51,888 nucleotides of DNA. It comes from Nitrospira sp. Lineage in GTDB: Bacteria > Nitrospirota > Nitrospiria > Nitrospirales > Nitrospiraceae. The notes under the pieces are model-generated. The model saw only the letters and a program-made list of their open reading frames with translations. It did not search any database and had not been told where the DNA came from. Made by a program: the position numbers and the translations under genes. Location: assembly GCA_015903995.1 (NCBI GenBank), contig JABMDK010000008.1:126013-177900 (forward strand). Direction: 5' to 3'. This document shows positions 1 through 7,404 of the stretch, piece after piece; positions within the stretch are counted from its first letter, which is position 1; every line of letters starts with the position of its first letter.

Positions 1-141
1 AGACGACAAATCGACAACCGTTCCGTCTACTTTGGCTGCGAGAACATCCTGGCCGGAGACTCCTAGCTCAGACAGAGCGCTACCCACTGTCGCCCCAGTT
101 TGAAAGTCACCGCTCGGACCGTCTTTGACCGCAATCTTCAT
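1..141 (-). CDS. thrS: Threonyl-tRNA synthetase, N-terminal TGS domain (partial)
   Basis: The minus strand reads 47 codons from an ATG at 141 to the window edge. The peptide begins MKIAVKDGPSGDFQ and contains LAAKVDGTVVDLS. That is the shape of a TGS domain start, where a short beta-grasp fold carries an A-K-V-D-G-x-x-x-D-L-S stretch, as at the N terminus of threonyl-tRNA synthetase. ThrS charges tRNA-Thr with threonine in the cytoplasm. The catalytic core lies outside the window, so the assignment rests on the TGS domain alone; RelA/SpoT-type proteins also carry TGS domains, but not at the extreme N terminus. A tRNA-Val gene lies just upstream. Confidence 0.65.
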   Translation of the reverse strand, partial: MKIAVKDGPSGDFQTGATVGSALSELGVSGQDVLAAKVDGTVVDLSS

Positions 142-215
142 GACCTATTGGATTTTACTCACAGCACAAATGGACCACGCCTCTAAGAGAAGAGGCAAAC
201 TAATACCCCTGTGAA

Positions 216-290
216 TGGTAGGCGCGGACGGTCTTGAACCGTCGACCTCTACCGTGTCAAGGTAGCGCTCTCCCCCTGAGCTACGCGCCT
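216..290 (-). tRNA. tRNA-Val (GAC anticodon)
   Basis: The reverse complement folds as a full cloverleaf. The 7-bp acceptor stem is AGGCGCG/CGCGCCT. The D arm is GCTC/GAGC. The anticodon stem CTACC/GGTAG encloses the loop TTGACAC with anticodon GAC. The T arm is GACGG/CCGTC around TTCAAGA. The 3' CCA is encoded at 216-218. Length is 75 nt. The gene is co-oriented with thrS and HU. Confidence 0.95.
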
Positions 291-308
291 ATCAAGAAAG
301 GAGGCATG

Positions 309-335
309 CTAATATAGCCTCACTGACACTGTCAA
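309..335 (-). promoter_or_regulatory. Probable sigma-70 promoter of tRNA-Val
   Basis: On the minus strand a perfect -35 hexamer TTGACA (335-330) is followed after 15 bp by TATTAG (314-309). Transcription would start about 12 nt before the mature tRNA 5' end. The spacer is shorter than ideal, so the -10 choice is uncertain. Confidence 0.4.
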
Positions 336-396
336 GAAAACGAAAGAGAAGGCCGCACTCCCTCAGCTACCTGAAAGAAGTGGGACCTTCTCTTTC
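336..396 (-). terminator. Rho-independent-type terminator after the HU gene
   Basis: The arms CCTTCTCTTTC (386-396) and GAAAGAGAAGG (342-352) are perfect 11-bp complements with a 33-nt loop. Read on the minus strand, the stem is followed directly by GTTTTCTT. It lies downstream of the HU stop codon and before the tRNA-Val promoter, as expected for a terminator of the HU transcript. The large loop lowers confidence. Confidence 0.5.
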
Positions 397-436
397 ACTC
401 ATCGCTCAGGCCAGGCACTCTACAGCGTACGGCCGG

Positions 437-709
437 CTACCTTACCGCAGAGCGAAGCTCTTTCCCGGCTGAAAACTTCGGGACCTTGGCCGCCGGGATT
501 CGGAGTGATTCGCCTGTCCGTGGGTTTCTTCCCATTCGTGCTTTTCGTTTTGAAATCGTAAAGGTGCCGAAGTTAACGAGAGAGACGCGCTTCCCTTTTT
601 TCAACGAGGAAGTCACCGCCCCGGTGAATGCTTCAAGGGCGGTTCCGGCCGCAACCTTGGTAATGCCGGCTGAAGCGGCCATCTTTGCGATCAGCTCTTC
701 CTTTGTCAT
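437..709 (-). CDS. HU-family nucleoid DNA-binding protein
   Basis: This 90-residue protein has the standard length of the HU/IHF family. Such proteins bind and bend double-stranded DNA as dimers in the nucleoid. It opens with MTKEELIAKMA, shows the conserved FGTF turn near residue 47, and carries the beta-arm motif GRNPRTGE (about residues 60-67) whose proline intercalates into the minor groove. The C-terminal VPKFSAGKELR is also typical. An AAAGGAGG ribosome-binding site lies just upstream of the ATG. The more general term HU is preferred to IHF because only one subunit is present here; a second family member is encoded at 26495-26776. Confidence 0.93.
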   Translation of the reverse strand: MTKEELIAKMAASAGITKVAAGTALEAFTGAVTSSLKKGKRVSLVNFGTFTISKRKARMGRNPRTGESLRIPAAKVPKFSAGKELRSAVR

Positions 710-789
710 ACGGGTCCCTCCTTTATGAGTGGTGAGAGATGTATTGGGAATGAATCCTACCGCACATCTGTGAACATCCTGTTCAAACG

Positions 790-1371
790 CTATGAATTGG
801 CTCTCGCTTTCGTTTGCTTTAAAGGAATATGAAGATTCACGATTTTTTTTCGCAAGGTATTACGGTTGAGACCGAGAAGCGCAGCAGCTTGTATTTGATT
901 GCCTCCGGTCTCCCGCAGCGCGGAAGTAATCAGAGGGCGTTCTACGGCGGAAATGAGAATAGGATGAAGGTTCTTCGCCGATCCGTTTCGCATCCCCTTT
1001 ACGAATTCCCCCATTTTTACCTCTAGATAACTCTCCAGAGAGGTGTCGTGGGATTTGCTCTGCTGGGGGCTCTCCGGCTGATTCATCAGCAGGATTGTTT
1101 TCAGCGTCTTTTTCAAGACCGCCTTGGACCCGCTGATGCAAAGAGTGCGAGAGGGGTCGAGGTGCTGATACAGCGTGTCAACCTGATCCTGTCCGCCTTG
1201 CGATTCCATCACGACGGCATCAAACCGATGTCGCGACAACTCCTTTGGAAAGGTCTGCACGTCCTGAGCGATCGTCACGGAGGTGTCTTTGAATATCTGT
1301 TTCACCAGCGCTTGTATGGTCGTATCGTTCGTGAGTACGAGAACGGTAAATAAAGATGACGGCACAGACAT
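790..1371 (-). CDS. Fis-type DNA-binding protein with receiver-like N terminus
   Basis: The 193-residue product ends in a Fis/HTH_8 helix-turn-helix: about residues 152-186 contain ALRETGGNQIQAAALLGLNR followed by NTLRKKI, the recognition-helix pattern shared by Fis and NtrC-family activators. The N-terminal 110 residues alternate hydrophobic strands and helices (SLFTVLVLTND, FDAVVMES), suggesting a degenerate response-regulator receiver fold. The acidic pocket is not clear, so phosphorylation is doubtful. No AAA+ domain is present. I chose the ATG at 1371 because the longer frame depends on a TTG and adds residues unlike the family. The target genes are unknown. It is divergent from the Rrf2 gene and sulfur operon. 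Confidence 0.7.
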   Translation of the reverse strand: MSVPSSLFTVLVLTNDTTIQALVKQIFKDTSVTIAQDVQTFPKELSRHRFDAVVMESQGGQDQVDTLYQHLDPSRTLCISGSKAVLKKTLKTILLMNQPESPQQSKSHDTSLESYLEVKMGEFVKGMRNGSAKNLHPILISAVERPLITSALRETGGNQIQAAALLGLNRNTLRKKIVNLHIPLKQTKARANS

Positions 1372-1613
1372 GAAGGCACCACCCGAAGAAGACTCCGGAT
1401 TATTGCGTAGGGCGTACACGATGTCAATCGGATTTTCCAGGTGTGATGGCCTTCCTGCCCTCGTCCTGTACGGCTTCGCAGGTATGAAATGAATAGTAAA
1501 GATGAAGGTGTGCGGCTCTCTCGCGACTCTTAACAAGGTTTACTAGAAAATCTAGATTGGCATGCTCACTATCGGCAGCCATGTCGACCTTCATCAATGA
1601 CGTTTCCGGTGCC

Positions 1614-1643
1614 TTGACAGGTCAAGAGGAGGGAATGTATATG
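1614..1643 (+). promoter_or_regulatory. Predicted sigma-70 promoter of the sulfate-assimilation operon
   Basis: TTGACA at 1614-1619 is followed after 18 bp by TATATG (1638-1643), about 30 bp before the Rrf2 start codon. About 60 bp further upstream (1543-1555) an inverted repeat, CTAGA-AAA-TCTAG, could be an operator for the adjacent Rrf2 protein. That last point is only a positional inference. Confidence 0.45.
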
Positions 1644-1671
1644 TACTCAATTCCGACAGGGATAATCAAGT

Positions 1672-2121
1672 ATGAAAGTGCCTATGCGGGCCACATATGG
1701 AATTATGGTCGCCGTTGATCTTGCAACACATGCACGAGAAGCCCCTATTCAAGCACGGGCTATTGCGAGGCGCCATGGGATTCCGGCTCGTTTTCTTGAG
1801 CAGATTCTCCATGCGATGAAGAAGGCCGGCCTCGTCGAAAGCCAGCGGGGTGCCCAAGGCGGCTATCTTCTCACGCATGAACCGGCCGCGATGTCGATCG
1901 CCGATATTTTTGAGGCATTGGAAGGGCCGGTCTTTCATCGATCATTTGTCGGACAGCGGACACGTGATCGTCAAGCGACCAAGCCGGAATTGCTGCTCGG
2001 GGACGTCTGGGAGCAGGTTCAGCAGGCTGAACGGAAAGTGCTCGAAAGCATTACCGTCGAACACTTGGCGACGCGTCTACGGACGATCGACGCTCAACGC
2101 AATCCGATGTACCACATCTGA
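1672..2121 (+). CDS. Rrf2-family transcriptional regulator
   Basis: The 149-residue protein has the Rrf2 layout. An N-terminal winged helix-turn-helix starts MRATYGIMVAVDLA, continues through IARRHGIPARFLEQIL, and has a wing with the signature GAQGGYLL near residue 61. It then has SIADIFEALEGP and a C-terminal dimerisation helix. It contains no cysteine, so it cannot bind an iron-sulfur cluster as IscR or NsrR do. The CymR type, which senses sulfur status through partner metabolites, is a closer model. It is the first gene of the sulfate-reduction operon, 41 bp before the sulfite reductase, so autogenous control of that operon is likely. Start could be M1 or M5; neither has a strong ribosome-binding site. 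Confidence 0.85.
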   Translation: MKVPMRATYGIMVAVDLATHAREAPIQARAIARRHGIPARFLEQILHAMKKAGLVESQRGAQGGYLLTHEPAAMSIADIFEALEGPVFHRSFVGQRTRDRQATKPELLLGDVWEQVQQAERKVLESITVEHLATRLRTIDAQRNPMYHI

Positions 2122-2162
2122 TTCAGAAGGTTCCTCTCCCGATGAGGCTAGGAGATTAGTCT

Positions 2163-4673
2163 ATGAGCTACGTTGAATCTCTTGCGATCCCTCAAATTGT
2201 CACAAGTCCGATTCCTCCCGCCATCTTAGAGGAAATCGAAACCTTCGAGACCGAGGCTCTGCGAACATTGGCCGGAGAGATCGCGACCGATCTCTTCAAG
2301 CCGTTCCGTCTGCAATACGGCATTTATGGTCAGCGTCAGCCCGGTGTGCAGATGGTGCGGATCAAAATCCCGTTCGGCGGCATCACCGCGAATCAGCTGC
2401 GGCGTGTCGCGGAGCTCACCGACCGGTATGCGACCGGAGTCGGGCACGTCACGACGAGACAAGATATCCAGTTGCACTTCGTGGAACTGAAGGATGTGCC
2501 GACCATCATGCGAGGGTTGGCCGAAGTCGGACTGACGACCAGAGAGGCCTGCGCCAATACCGTGCGGAATGTGACGGCATGTCATCTGGCCGGTGTGTGC
2601 CAAGGCGAAGTCTTCGATGTGACGCCCTATGCGAAGACCGTGGCCTATCACCTGTTGCGGAACCCCTTGAACCAGAGTTTGCCGCGAAAGTTCAAAATTG
2701 CATTTTCCGGCTGCAAGCACGACTGCGCGTTGACTCCCATCCACGATATCGGATTGCTGGCCGTCAAACGAACCGACGGAGAGATCGGCTTTCGAATGGT
2801 GGCAGGTGGTGGGTTGGGGTCTGCTCCACGGGTTGCTCAACTGCTCCGTGAGTTCACCCCGATGGAGGAGTTGATCCCCAGTATTGAGGCCGTGATTAAA
2901 GTCTTCGATACCCTCGGCAATCGGAAAAATCGGAACAAGGCCCGGATGAAGTTCGTCATCGACAAACTGGGGTTTGACGAATTCAAACGGCGCTGGGAAG
3001 CCGCGTACGTGGCCATGGGACACGCACTTCCCAAGAACGGAGCAGTGACTCTGTTGCCGCATCAGGACGAGCCGCCCCCGCTCATCATGCCGACGAGAAA
3101 TGGTTCGGCATCCGGAAACGGGACCGGTAACGGCAATGGGGTCCGCACCATCGGCCATGAGACGCCGTTCGAGATGTGGAAACGGACCAATGTCGTGAAG
3201 CAGAAGCAGGAGGGCTATGTCACGGCCGCCATCAAACTGTTCATGGGGGATATTACGGCTGAACAGATACTCTTCGTCGCTGATCTTGCTGAACGGTATT
3301 CGAACGGCAATCTTCGCACCACCATCAACCAAAATATGGTGATCCGCTGGATTCCTGCCGATCGGATTGCCGGTCTGTACGAAGATTTGGCGTCCCGTGG
3401 GCTCGCCGATCCCGGTGCGGAGCTGGTCGAAGACATTATCGCCTGCCCCGGCACCGATACCTGCGGCCTTGGGATCACCTCATCCAAAGGTCTTGCGCGC
3501 GCGCTGGCCGAGGTGCTTCCAGCCGGCCGCGTGCCGGAAGATCTGGCTGGAGTGGATGTCAAAATCAGCGGGTGCCATAATTCCTGCGCACAACATCATA
3601 TCTCCACGATCGGGCTGCATGGGGTCGGCAAGCGGCTTGGCGACCATGTTGCCCCGCACTATGAGCTCCACCTCGGCGGCTCGGTGAACGGGACAGCCAA
3701 AATCGGACAGATGATCGTGAAGTTACCGGCGAAAGCCGTGCCGGCAGCGATCTCCCATTTGATCGATGTCTATCGGCGTGACCGCCGAGAGAATGAAACC
3801 TTGCCGAAGTTCATCGCCCGCGTCGGGAAGGTCAAGCTGAAGGACGAATTGATCCCGTACACCATCGTGCCGTCGTATGAAGAGGATTCTACATTCTATT
3901 ATGATTGGGAAGGGGAAGCAGAATTTATTCTCGAGGATCTCGGGCCCGGCGAATGTGCCGGCGGCGCCCTGGAAATGATCGAGAACGGCATCCTGGAGGC
4001 CGATCAGGAGCTCTATCAAGCGAAGTTACTGGTCGAGAAGCATCAGTATTCCGTCTCGGTCAACAAGTCCTATCGCGCGGTGTTGGCGGCGGCCAAGGCG
4101 ATGTTGGTGACCGAGGGGCTTGAGCCGTCGACGGACTCAGAAACCTTTATCGAATTCGACAGCCGGATTGCGCAGAAAGGGGTCATCCCTGCGCAGTATC
4201 GCGAGCTCAACAAGAAGGTCGGCGATCTCGGCCCTAAAGAGACGACCGCGGAGTCGGCTTATGAAAAGATGGTGTTTGCGAAAGGCTTCGTCGATGCGTG
4301 CCGTGCCGCAACCGAACAGATGGGGAAAGATTTGAAGCTTGCCCCGGTTCCGGAGACGGCGCCTCCTGTAAAGGAAGTTGTAGCGCCGGTGGCTTCGATA
4401 GCCGCGGAAGTGAAGCCGGCGGCTCCGGCTCCGACCGGCGCGCCGGTCTACGATCTTCGTGGCGTCGCCTGCCCCATGAACTATGTGAAGACCAAGTTGA
4501 AGCTGGAGATGATGGATGCGGGTGAGAAGCTGGAAGTATGGCTCGACGCGGGCGAACCGATCAAGAACGTGCCGATGAGCCTCAAGAACGACGGGCACAA
4601 GGTGCTCATCCAAGAGGCGCTGGAAGCGGACGCATCCCATTATCGGATTCTCGTGGAGAAAGTCGAAGAGTAA
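2163..4673 (+). CDS. Siroheme sulfite/nitrite reductase fused to a TusA-like domain
   Basis: The 836-residue protein begins with a duplicated ferredoxin-like/siroheme reductase unit. The first half (about residues 45-290) contains TTRQDIQLHFVEL and the cysteines C140-x5-C146 and C184-x3-C188. The second half (about 335-560) contains C428-x5-C434 and C471-x3-C475. Siroheme enzymes use C-x5-C plus C-x3-C to hold the [4Fe-4S]-siroheme pair. Most assimilatory enzymes keep only the second set, so two complete sets are unusual. A helical segment (about 600-720) follows, then an A/P-rich linker and a TusA-like domain (about 763-836, YDLRGVACPMNY). The operon with APS reductase and sulfate adenylyltransferase supports sulfite reduction to sulfide; nitrite as substrate cannot be excluded. 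AGGAG precedes the ATG. Confidence 0.88.
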   Translation: MSYVESLAIPQIVTSPIPPAILEEIETFETEALRTLAGEIATDLFKPFRLQYGIYGQRQPGVQMVRIKIPFGGITANQLRRVAELTDRYATGVGHVTTRQDIQLHFVELKDVPTIMRGLAEVGLTTREACANTVRNVTACHLAGVCQGEVFDVTPYAKTVAYHLLRNPLNQSLPRKFKIAFSGCKHDCALTPIHDIGLLAVKRTDGEIGFRMVAGGGLGSAPRVAQLLREFTPMEELIPSIEAVIKVFDTLGNRKNRNKARMKFVIDKLGFDEFKRRWEAAYVAMGHALPKNGAVTLLPHQDEPPPLIMPTRNGSASGNGTGNGNGVRTIGHETPFEMWKRTNVVKQKQEGYVTAAIKLFMGDITAEQILFVADLAERYSNGNLRTTINQNMVIRWIPADRIAGLYEDLASRGLADPGAELVEDIIACPGTDTCGLGITSSKGLARALAEVLPAGRVPEDLAGVDVKISGCHNSCAQHHISTIGLHGVGKRLGDHVAPHYELHLGGSVNGTAKIGQMIVKLPAKAVPAAISHLIDVYRRDRRENETLPKFIARVGKVKLKDELIPYTIVPSYEEDSTFYYDWEGEAEFILEDLGPGECAGGALEMIENGILEADQELYQAKLLVEKHQYSVSVNKSYRAVLAAAKAMLVTEGLEPSTDSETFIEFDSRIAQKGVIPAQYRELNKKVGDLGPKETTAESAYEKMVFAKGFVDACRAATEQMGKDLKLAPVPETAPPVKEVVAPVASIAAEVKPAAPAPTGAPVYDLRGVACPMNYVKTKLKLEMMDAGEKLEVWLDAGEPIKNVPMSLKNDGHKVLIQEALEADASHYRILVEKVEE

Positions 4674-4689
4674 AGGGATCCGAGCGGCT

Positions 4690-5403
4690 ATGACAGCAAA
4701 CGACCAATTCGAACGCATCGCAGCGCTCAACGTCTGGAGTGCGTCTTTCGAGGCGAAGCCGCCTCAAGATGTCCTGACGGCTGTCAGTGAACGATATGGG
4801 AAGATTGTGTTGGCCTGCAGTTTCGGGGCGGAAGATGTCGTGCTTGTGGATATGGTCCATCGGATCAATCCCTCGATGCCGTTGTTCTATCTTGATACAG
4901 ATTTTTTGTTTCCTGAGACCTATGTGACGCGGGATCGGATCATCGAGAGGTACCAGTTGAAGCCGGCGCAGGTCATTCAAGTGAAGTCGTTGCTGACGCC
5001 GCAGCAGCAAGCAGAATCCTATGGTGATGCCCTCTGGTCGAGCAATCCGGATCAGTGTTGCCAATTACGGAAGGTCGAGCCGCTGACTCGCATGCTCCAG
5101 GGCTATGACGCATGGATTACCGGAATCAGGCGGGACCAAGCTCCGTCCCGTACGAATGCCGGATTGATCGAATGGGACCGGAAGTTCGAGTTGATCAAAG
5201 TCAATCCGCTGGCCCGATGGACATGGACCGATGTGTGGACCTACATCAAGGTCTACGAAGTTCCCTACAATCCGCTCCACGATCACAACTATCCCAGCAT
5301 CGGGTGCACGTATTGCACGGCGCCCGTGGCGGCCGGCGATGATCCGCGGGCCGGGCGCTGGAAGAATTTTTCCAAAACCGAGTGCGGGTTACATAAGGCC
5401 TAA
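4690..5403 (+). CDS. cysH: Adenylyl-sulfate (APS) reductase, thioredoxin-dependent
   Basis: The 237-residue protein reduces activated sulfate to sulfite in the cytoplasm. It shows the PAPS/APS-reductase fold: CSFGAEDVVLVDM (residues 43-55), LDTDFLFPETY (68-78), and GIRRDQAPSR (145-154). It has the four cluster cysteines typical of [4Fe-4S] APS-preferring enzymes, C123-C124 and C206-x2-C209, and the C-terminal catalytic motif E-C232-GLH. PAPS-specific enzymes such as E. coli CysH lack the two cysteine pairs, so APS is the likely substrate. It starts 17 bp after the sulfite reductase and ends one base before the next gene's ATG, so the genes are almost certainly cotranscribed. Confidence 0.95.
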   Translation: MTANDQFERIAALNVWSASFEAKPPQDVLTAVSERYGKIVLACSFGAEDVVLVDMVHRINPSMPLFYLDTDFLFPETYVTRDRIIERYQLKPAQVIQVKSLLTPQQQAESYGDALWSSNPDQCCQLRKVEPLTRMLQGYDAWITGIRRDQAPSRTNAGLIEWDRKFELIKVNPLARWTWTDVWTYIKVYEVPYNPLHDHNYPSIGCTYCTAPVAAGDDPRAGRWKNFSKTECGLHKA

Positions 5404-5404
5404 C

Positions 5405-6445
5405 ATGCCGATTCAAGAGATCCTTGCCAAGATTGCCAAAGGACCGAAAGCGTCCAAAGACCTGACGTGGGATGAGTGCAAGCAGGCGATGAAGGCGTTG
5501 ATTGAAGGGGAGGCCACACCGGCACAGGTCGGGGCGTTTCTCATCGCCATGCGGTTCAAGTCGGAGTCGGTCACTGAGCTCGCGGCACTGACGGCTGCGG
5601 CGCGGCAGTACGTGCACCCGCTCGCAGTCTCCAGAGAGTTGGCGCTTGTCGATGTACCGAGTTACGCTGGGAAGCAGGACACCTTTCATGCGATCGTTGC
5701 CGCATCGATCGTTGCGGCATCAGCCGGAGCCGCAGTCTTGATGCACGGCTACGACGGCATTCCTGGTCGGCCTGGCAGTGCCGGCACACTGAAGGCCTTG
5801 GGCGTCCCGGTCGATGCGGAGCCCAAGCGGGTGACGGAACACTTAAACAAGAACGGCTTTGCCTATCTCGATATCGGTCTCTATCACCCGCCCCTCTATC
5901 GGTTTTTGGAGATGCGCCAAGAGCTGGGGGTCAGGAACGTGTTTCATCCGATTGCCAGACTGCTCAACCCGGCCCGAGCTGCGGTGCAAGTGGTGGGGTT
6001 GTCGCACCCGCCGCATTTTGAAAAGACCGCTGAGGCCTTACGAATGCTCGGATGTTCGCGGGCGTTGGTGGTCCGCGGGGTCGAGGGCGATCCGGAGTTA
6101 TCCGCATCGATGGCGACGAGAGTCTTGGAATTGCGCGATGAACGCATCACATCGTTGGGAGTGGTGCCGAAAGATTTCGGCCTGGCGCTGGTTCCTTCAC
6201 GTGAGATGGCGGGATTTCCTCCCAATCAACGCGAGAAAGAGGCGGATCTGCTCCGCCGTATTCTTCAGAACCGGGTGCCGGGTGGCCCCACGGATTGGGT
6301 CCTGATGAATGCGGCGATGTTGCTGTACGCAGCGGGGAAAGGAACGTCGTTATCGGCCTGCTTTCCGGTGGCGCGCGCCGCCATCGAGGGGGGCGCGGCA
6401 ATACGAAAACTGGATGACTTGGTGCGACAGCCGGTCGCAGCGTAG
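5405..6445 (+). CDS. TrpD2/YbiB-like glycosyl (phosphoribosyl) transferase family protein
   Basis: The 346-residue protein resembles anthranilate phosphoribosyltransferase in fold and length. The N-terminal helical domain has [20 protein letters not shown]. The nucleoside-phosphorylase-like core has [18 protein letters not shown] (about residues 117-134) and [16 protein letters not shown] (about 190-205). The canonical PRPP motif near residue 80, normally GTGGD, is replaced by VPSYAGKQD. This is as in the TrpD2/YbiB subfamily, whose members do not make tryptophan. It lies inside the sulfate operon, one base after cysH and 25 bp before cysD, so a role in sulfur or nucleotide metabolism is inferred. 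Its biochemical function is unknown. The ATG at 5405 is chosen because the longer frame overlaps cysH. Confidence 0.8.
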   Translation: MPIQEILAKIAKGPKASKDLTWDECKQAMKALIEGEATPAQVGAFLIAMRFKSESVTELAALTAAARQYVHPLAVSRELALVDVPSYAGKQDTFHAIVAASIVAASAGAAVLMHGYDGIPGRPGSAGTLKALGVPVDAEPKRVTEHLNKNGFAYLDIGLYHPPLYRFLEMRQELGVRNVFHPIARLLNPARAAVQVVGLSHPPHFEKTAEALRMLGCSRALVVRGVEGDPELSASMATRVLELRDERITSLGVVPKDFGLALVPSREMAGFPPNQREKEADLLRRILQNRVPGGPTDWVLMNAAMLLYAAGKGTSLSACFPVARAAIEGGAAIRKLDDLVRQPVAA

Positions 6446-6470
6446 AACGAAAGGCAGAAGGATTTGGGGC

Positions 6471-7268
6471 ATGAAACACCTGCGGCAATTGGAAGATCAA
6501 AGCGTCTATATTCTGCGAGAAGCCTATAAGCATTTCAATAATCTTGCCATGCTCTGGTCGATGGGCAAGGATTCCACGGTGCTGCTGTGGCTGGCGCGTA
6601 AGGCATTCTTCGGGCATGTCCCGTTTCCGCTCCTGCATGTCGATACCAGCTACAAGATCCCGGCGATGATCGAGTATCGCGACCGTCTTGCGCGAGAATG
6701 GCGGTTGGATTTAGTGGTCGGTCAAAATAAAGAAGCCTTGGCGGCGGGCATGAACCACACGATGGGCCGCGTCGTCTGCTGCACCGCGTTGAAAACGAAC
6801 GGCCTCAAGCAGCTGTTGGAGAACAAAGGCTACACCGGCGTCATCCTCGGCGTCCGTGCCGATGAGGAAGGGACCAGGGCTAAGGAACGGTATTTCTCGC
6901 CGCGGGATAAACACGGCGATTGGGATTTTCGAGACCAGCCGCCGGAATTGTGGGACCAGTATAAAACAACGTTCCCGCCCGGCACGCATATCCGTATTCA
7001 TCCCCTCCTGGATTGGACGGAAATCAACATTTGGGAATACATCAAACTCGAAAACATCCCGTTTATCGATTTGTATCTCGATAAGGGCGACGGAATGCGC
7101 TATCGCAGCCTCGGCTGTGCGCCCTGCACCACGCCGATCAAATCCACGGCCAAGACGGTGGACGACATCATCGAGGAGCTTCGCCATACCACGGTAGCCG
7201 AGCGCTCAGGTCGAGCGCAGGACGAAGGGCGAGGGATGGAGTTATTGCGAAAAGATGGGTACATGTAG
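6471..7268 (+). CDS. cysD: Sulfate adenylyltransferase subunit 2
   Basis: The 265-residue protein is the catalytic subunit of ATP sulfurylase, which forms APS from sulfate and ATP with the GTPase subunit CysN. The PP-loop [10 protein letters not shown] starts at residue 30. Other family blocks are [43 protein letters not shown] and [13 protein letters not shown]; the C-terminal arm ends [11 protein letters not shown] as in CysD. The ATG at 6471 is preceded by purine-rich AAGGCAGAAGG and agrees with the usual MKHLRQLE start. An upstream in-frame start at 6309 would overlap the TrpD-like gene and is rejected. A palindromic element begins two bases after the stop. Confidence 0.96.
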   Translation: MKHLRQLEDQSVYILREAYKHFNNLAMLWSMGKDSTVLLWLARKAFFGHVPFPLLHVDTSYKIPAMIEYRDRLAREWRLDLVVGQNKEALAAGMNHTMGRVVCCTALKTNGLKQLLENKGYTGVILGVRADEEGTRAKERYFSPRDKHGDWDFRDQPPELWDQYKTTFPPGTHIRIHPLLDWTEINIWEYIKLENIPFIDLYLDKGDGMRYRSLGCAPCTTPIKSTAKTVDDIIEELRHTTVAERSGRAQDEGRGMELLRKDGYM

Positions 7269-7269
7269 G

Positions 7270-7394
7270 CAGAATGCTGAAACGAGGATCCAGCGTCGTT
7301 CTCGGATCGAAACAATCCTCAACGTACCCTAGAGGGTACGCCTCCGGTTGTTTCTCACCTGCGGCCTCGCCGACTTGCTCGTGTGAGCATTCTG
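7270..7394. repeat. 125-bp palindromic (MITE/BIME-like) element between cysD and cysNC
   Basis: The ends are inverted copies: CAGAATGCT at 7270-7278 and AGCATTCTG at 7386-7394, extending imperfectly inward with ACGAG/CTCGT. The centre is the near-perfect palindrome CGTACCCTAGAGGGTACG (7323-7340), flanked by GAAACAA and TTGTTTC. The midpoint of the ends and of the central palindrome coincide within one base, so the whole element can fold into one long hairpin. It contains no gene and no obvious target duplication. Terminal and central palindromes with no coding capacity suggest a dispersed intergenic repeat. No second copy was found in this window. It fills nearly the whole cysD-cysNC gap. Confidence 0.65.
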
Positions 7395-7404
7395 GAAAAT
7401 AAAA

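Noticed and set aside
2226..3332. 368-codon minus-strand open frame inside the sulfite reductase gene
   Set aside because: It lies wholly antisense to a clear enzyme, has no ribosome-binding site or family features, and results from the codon pattern of the real gene.
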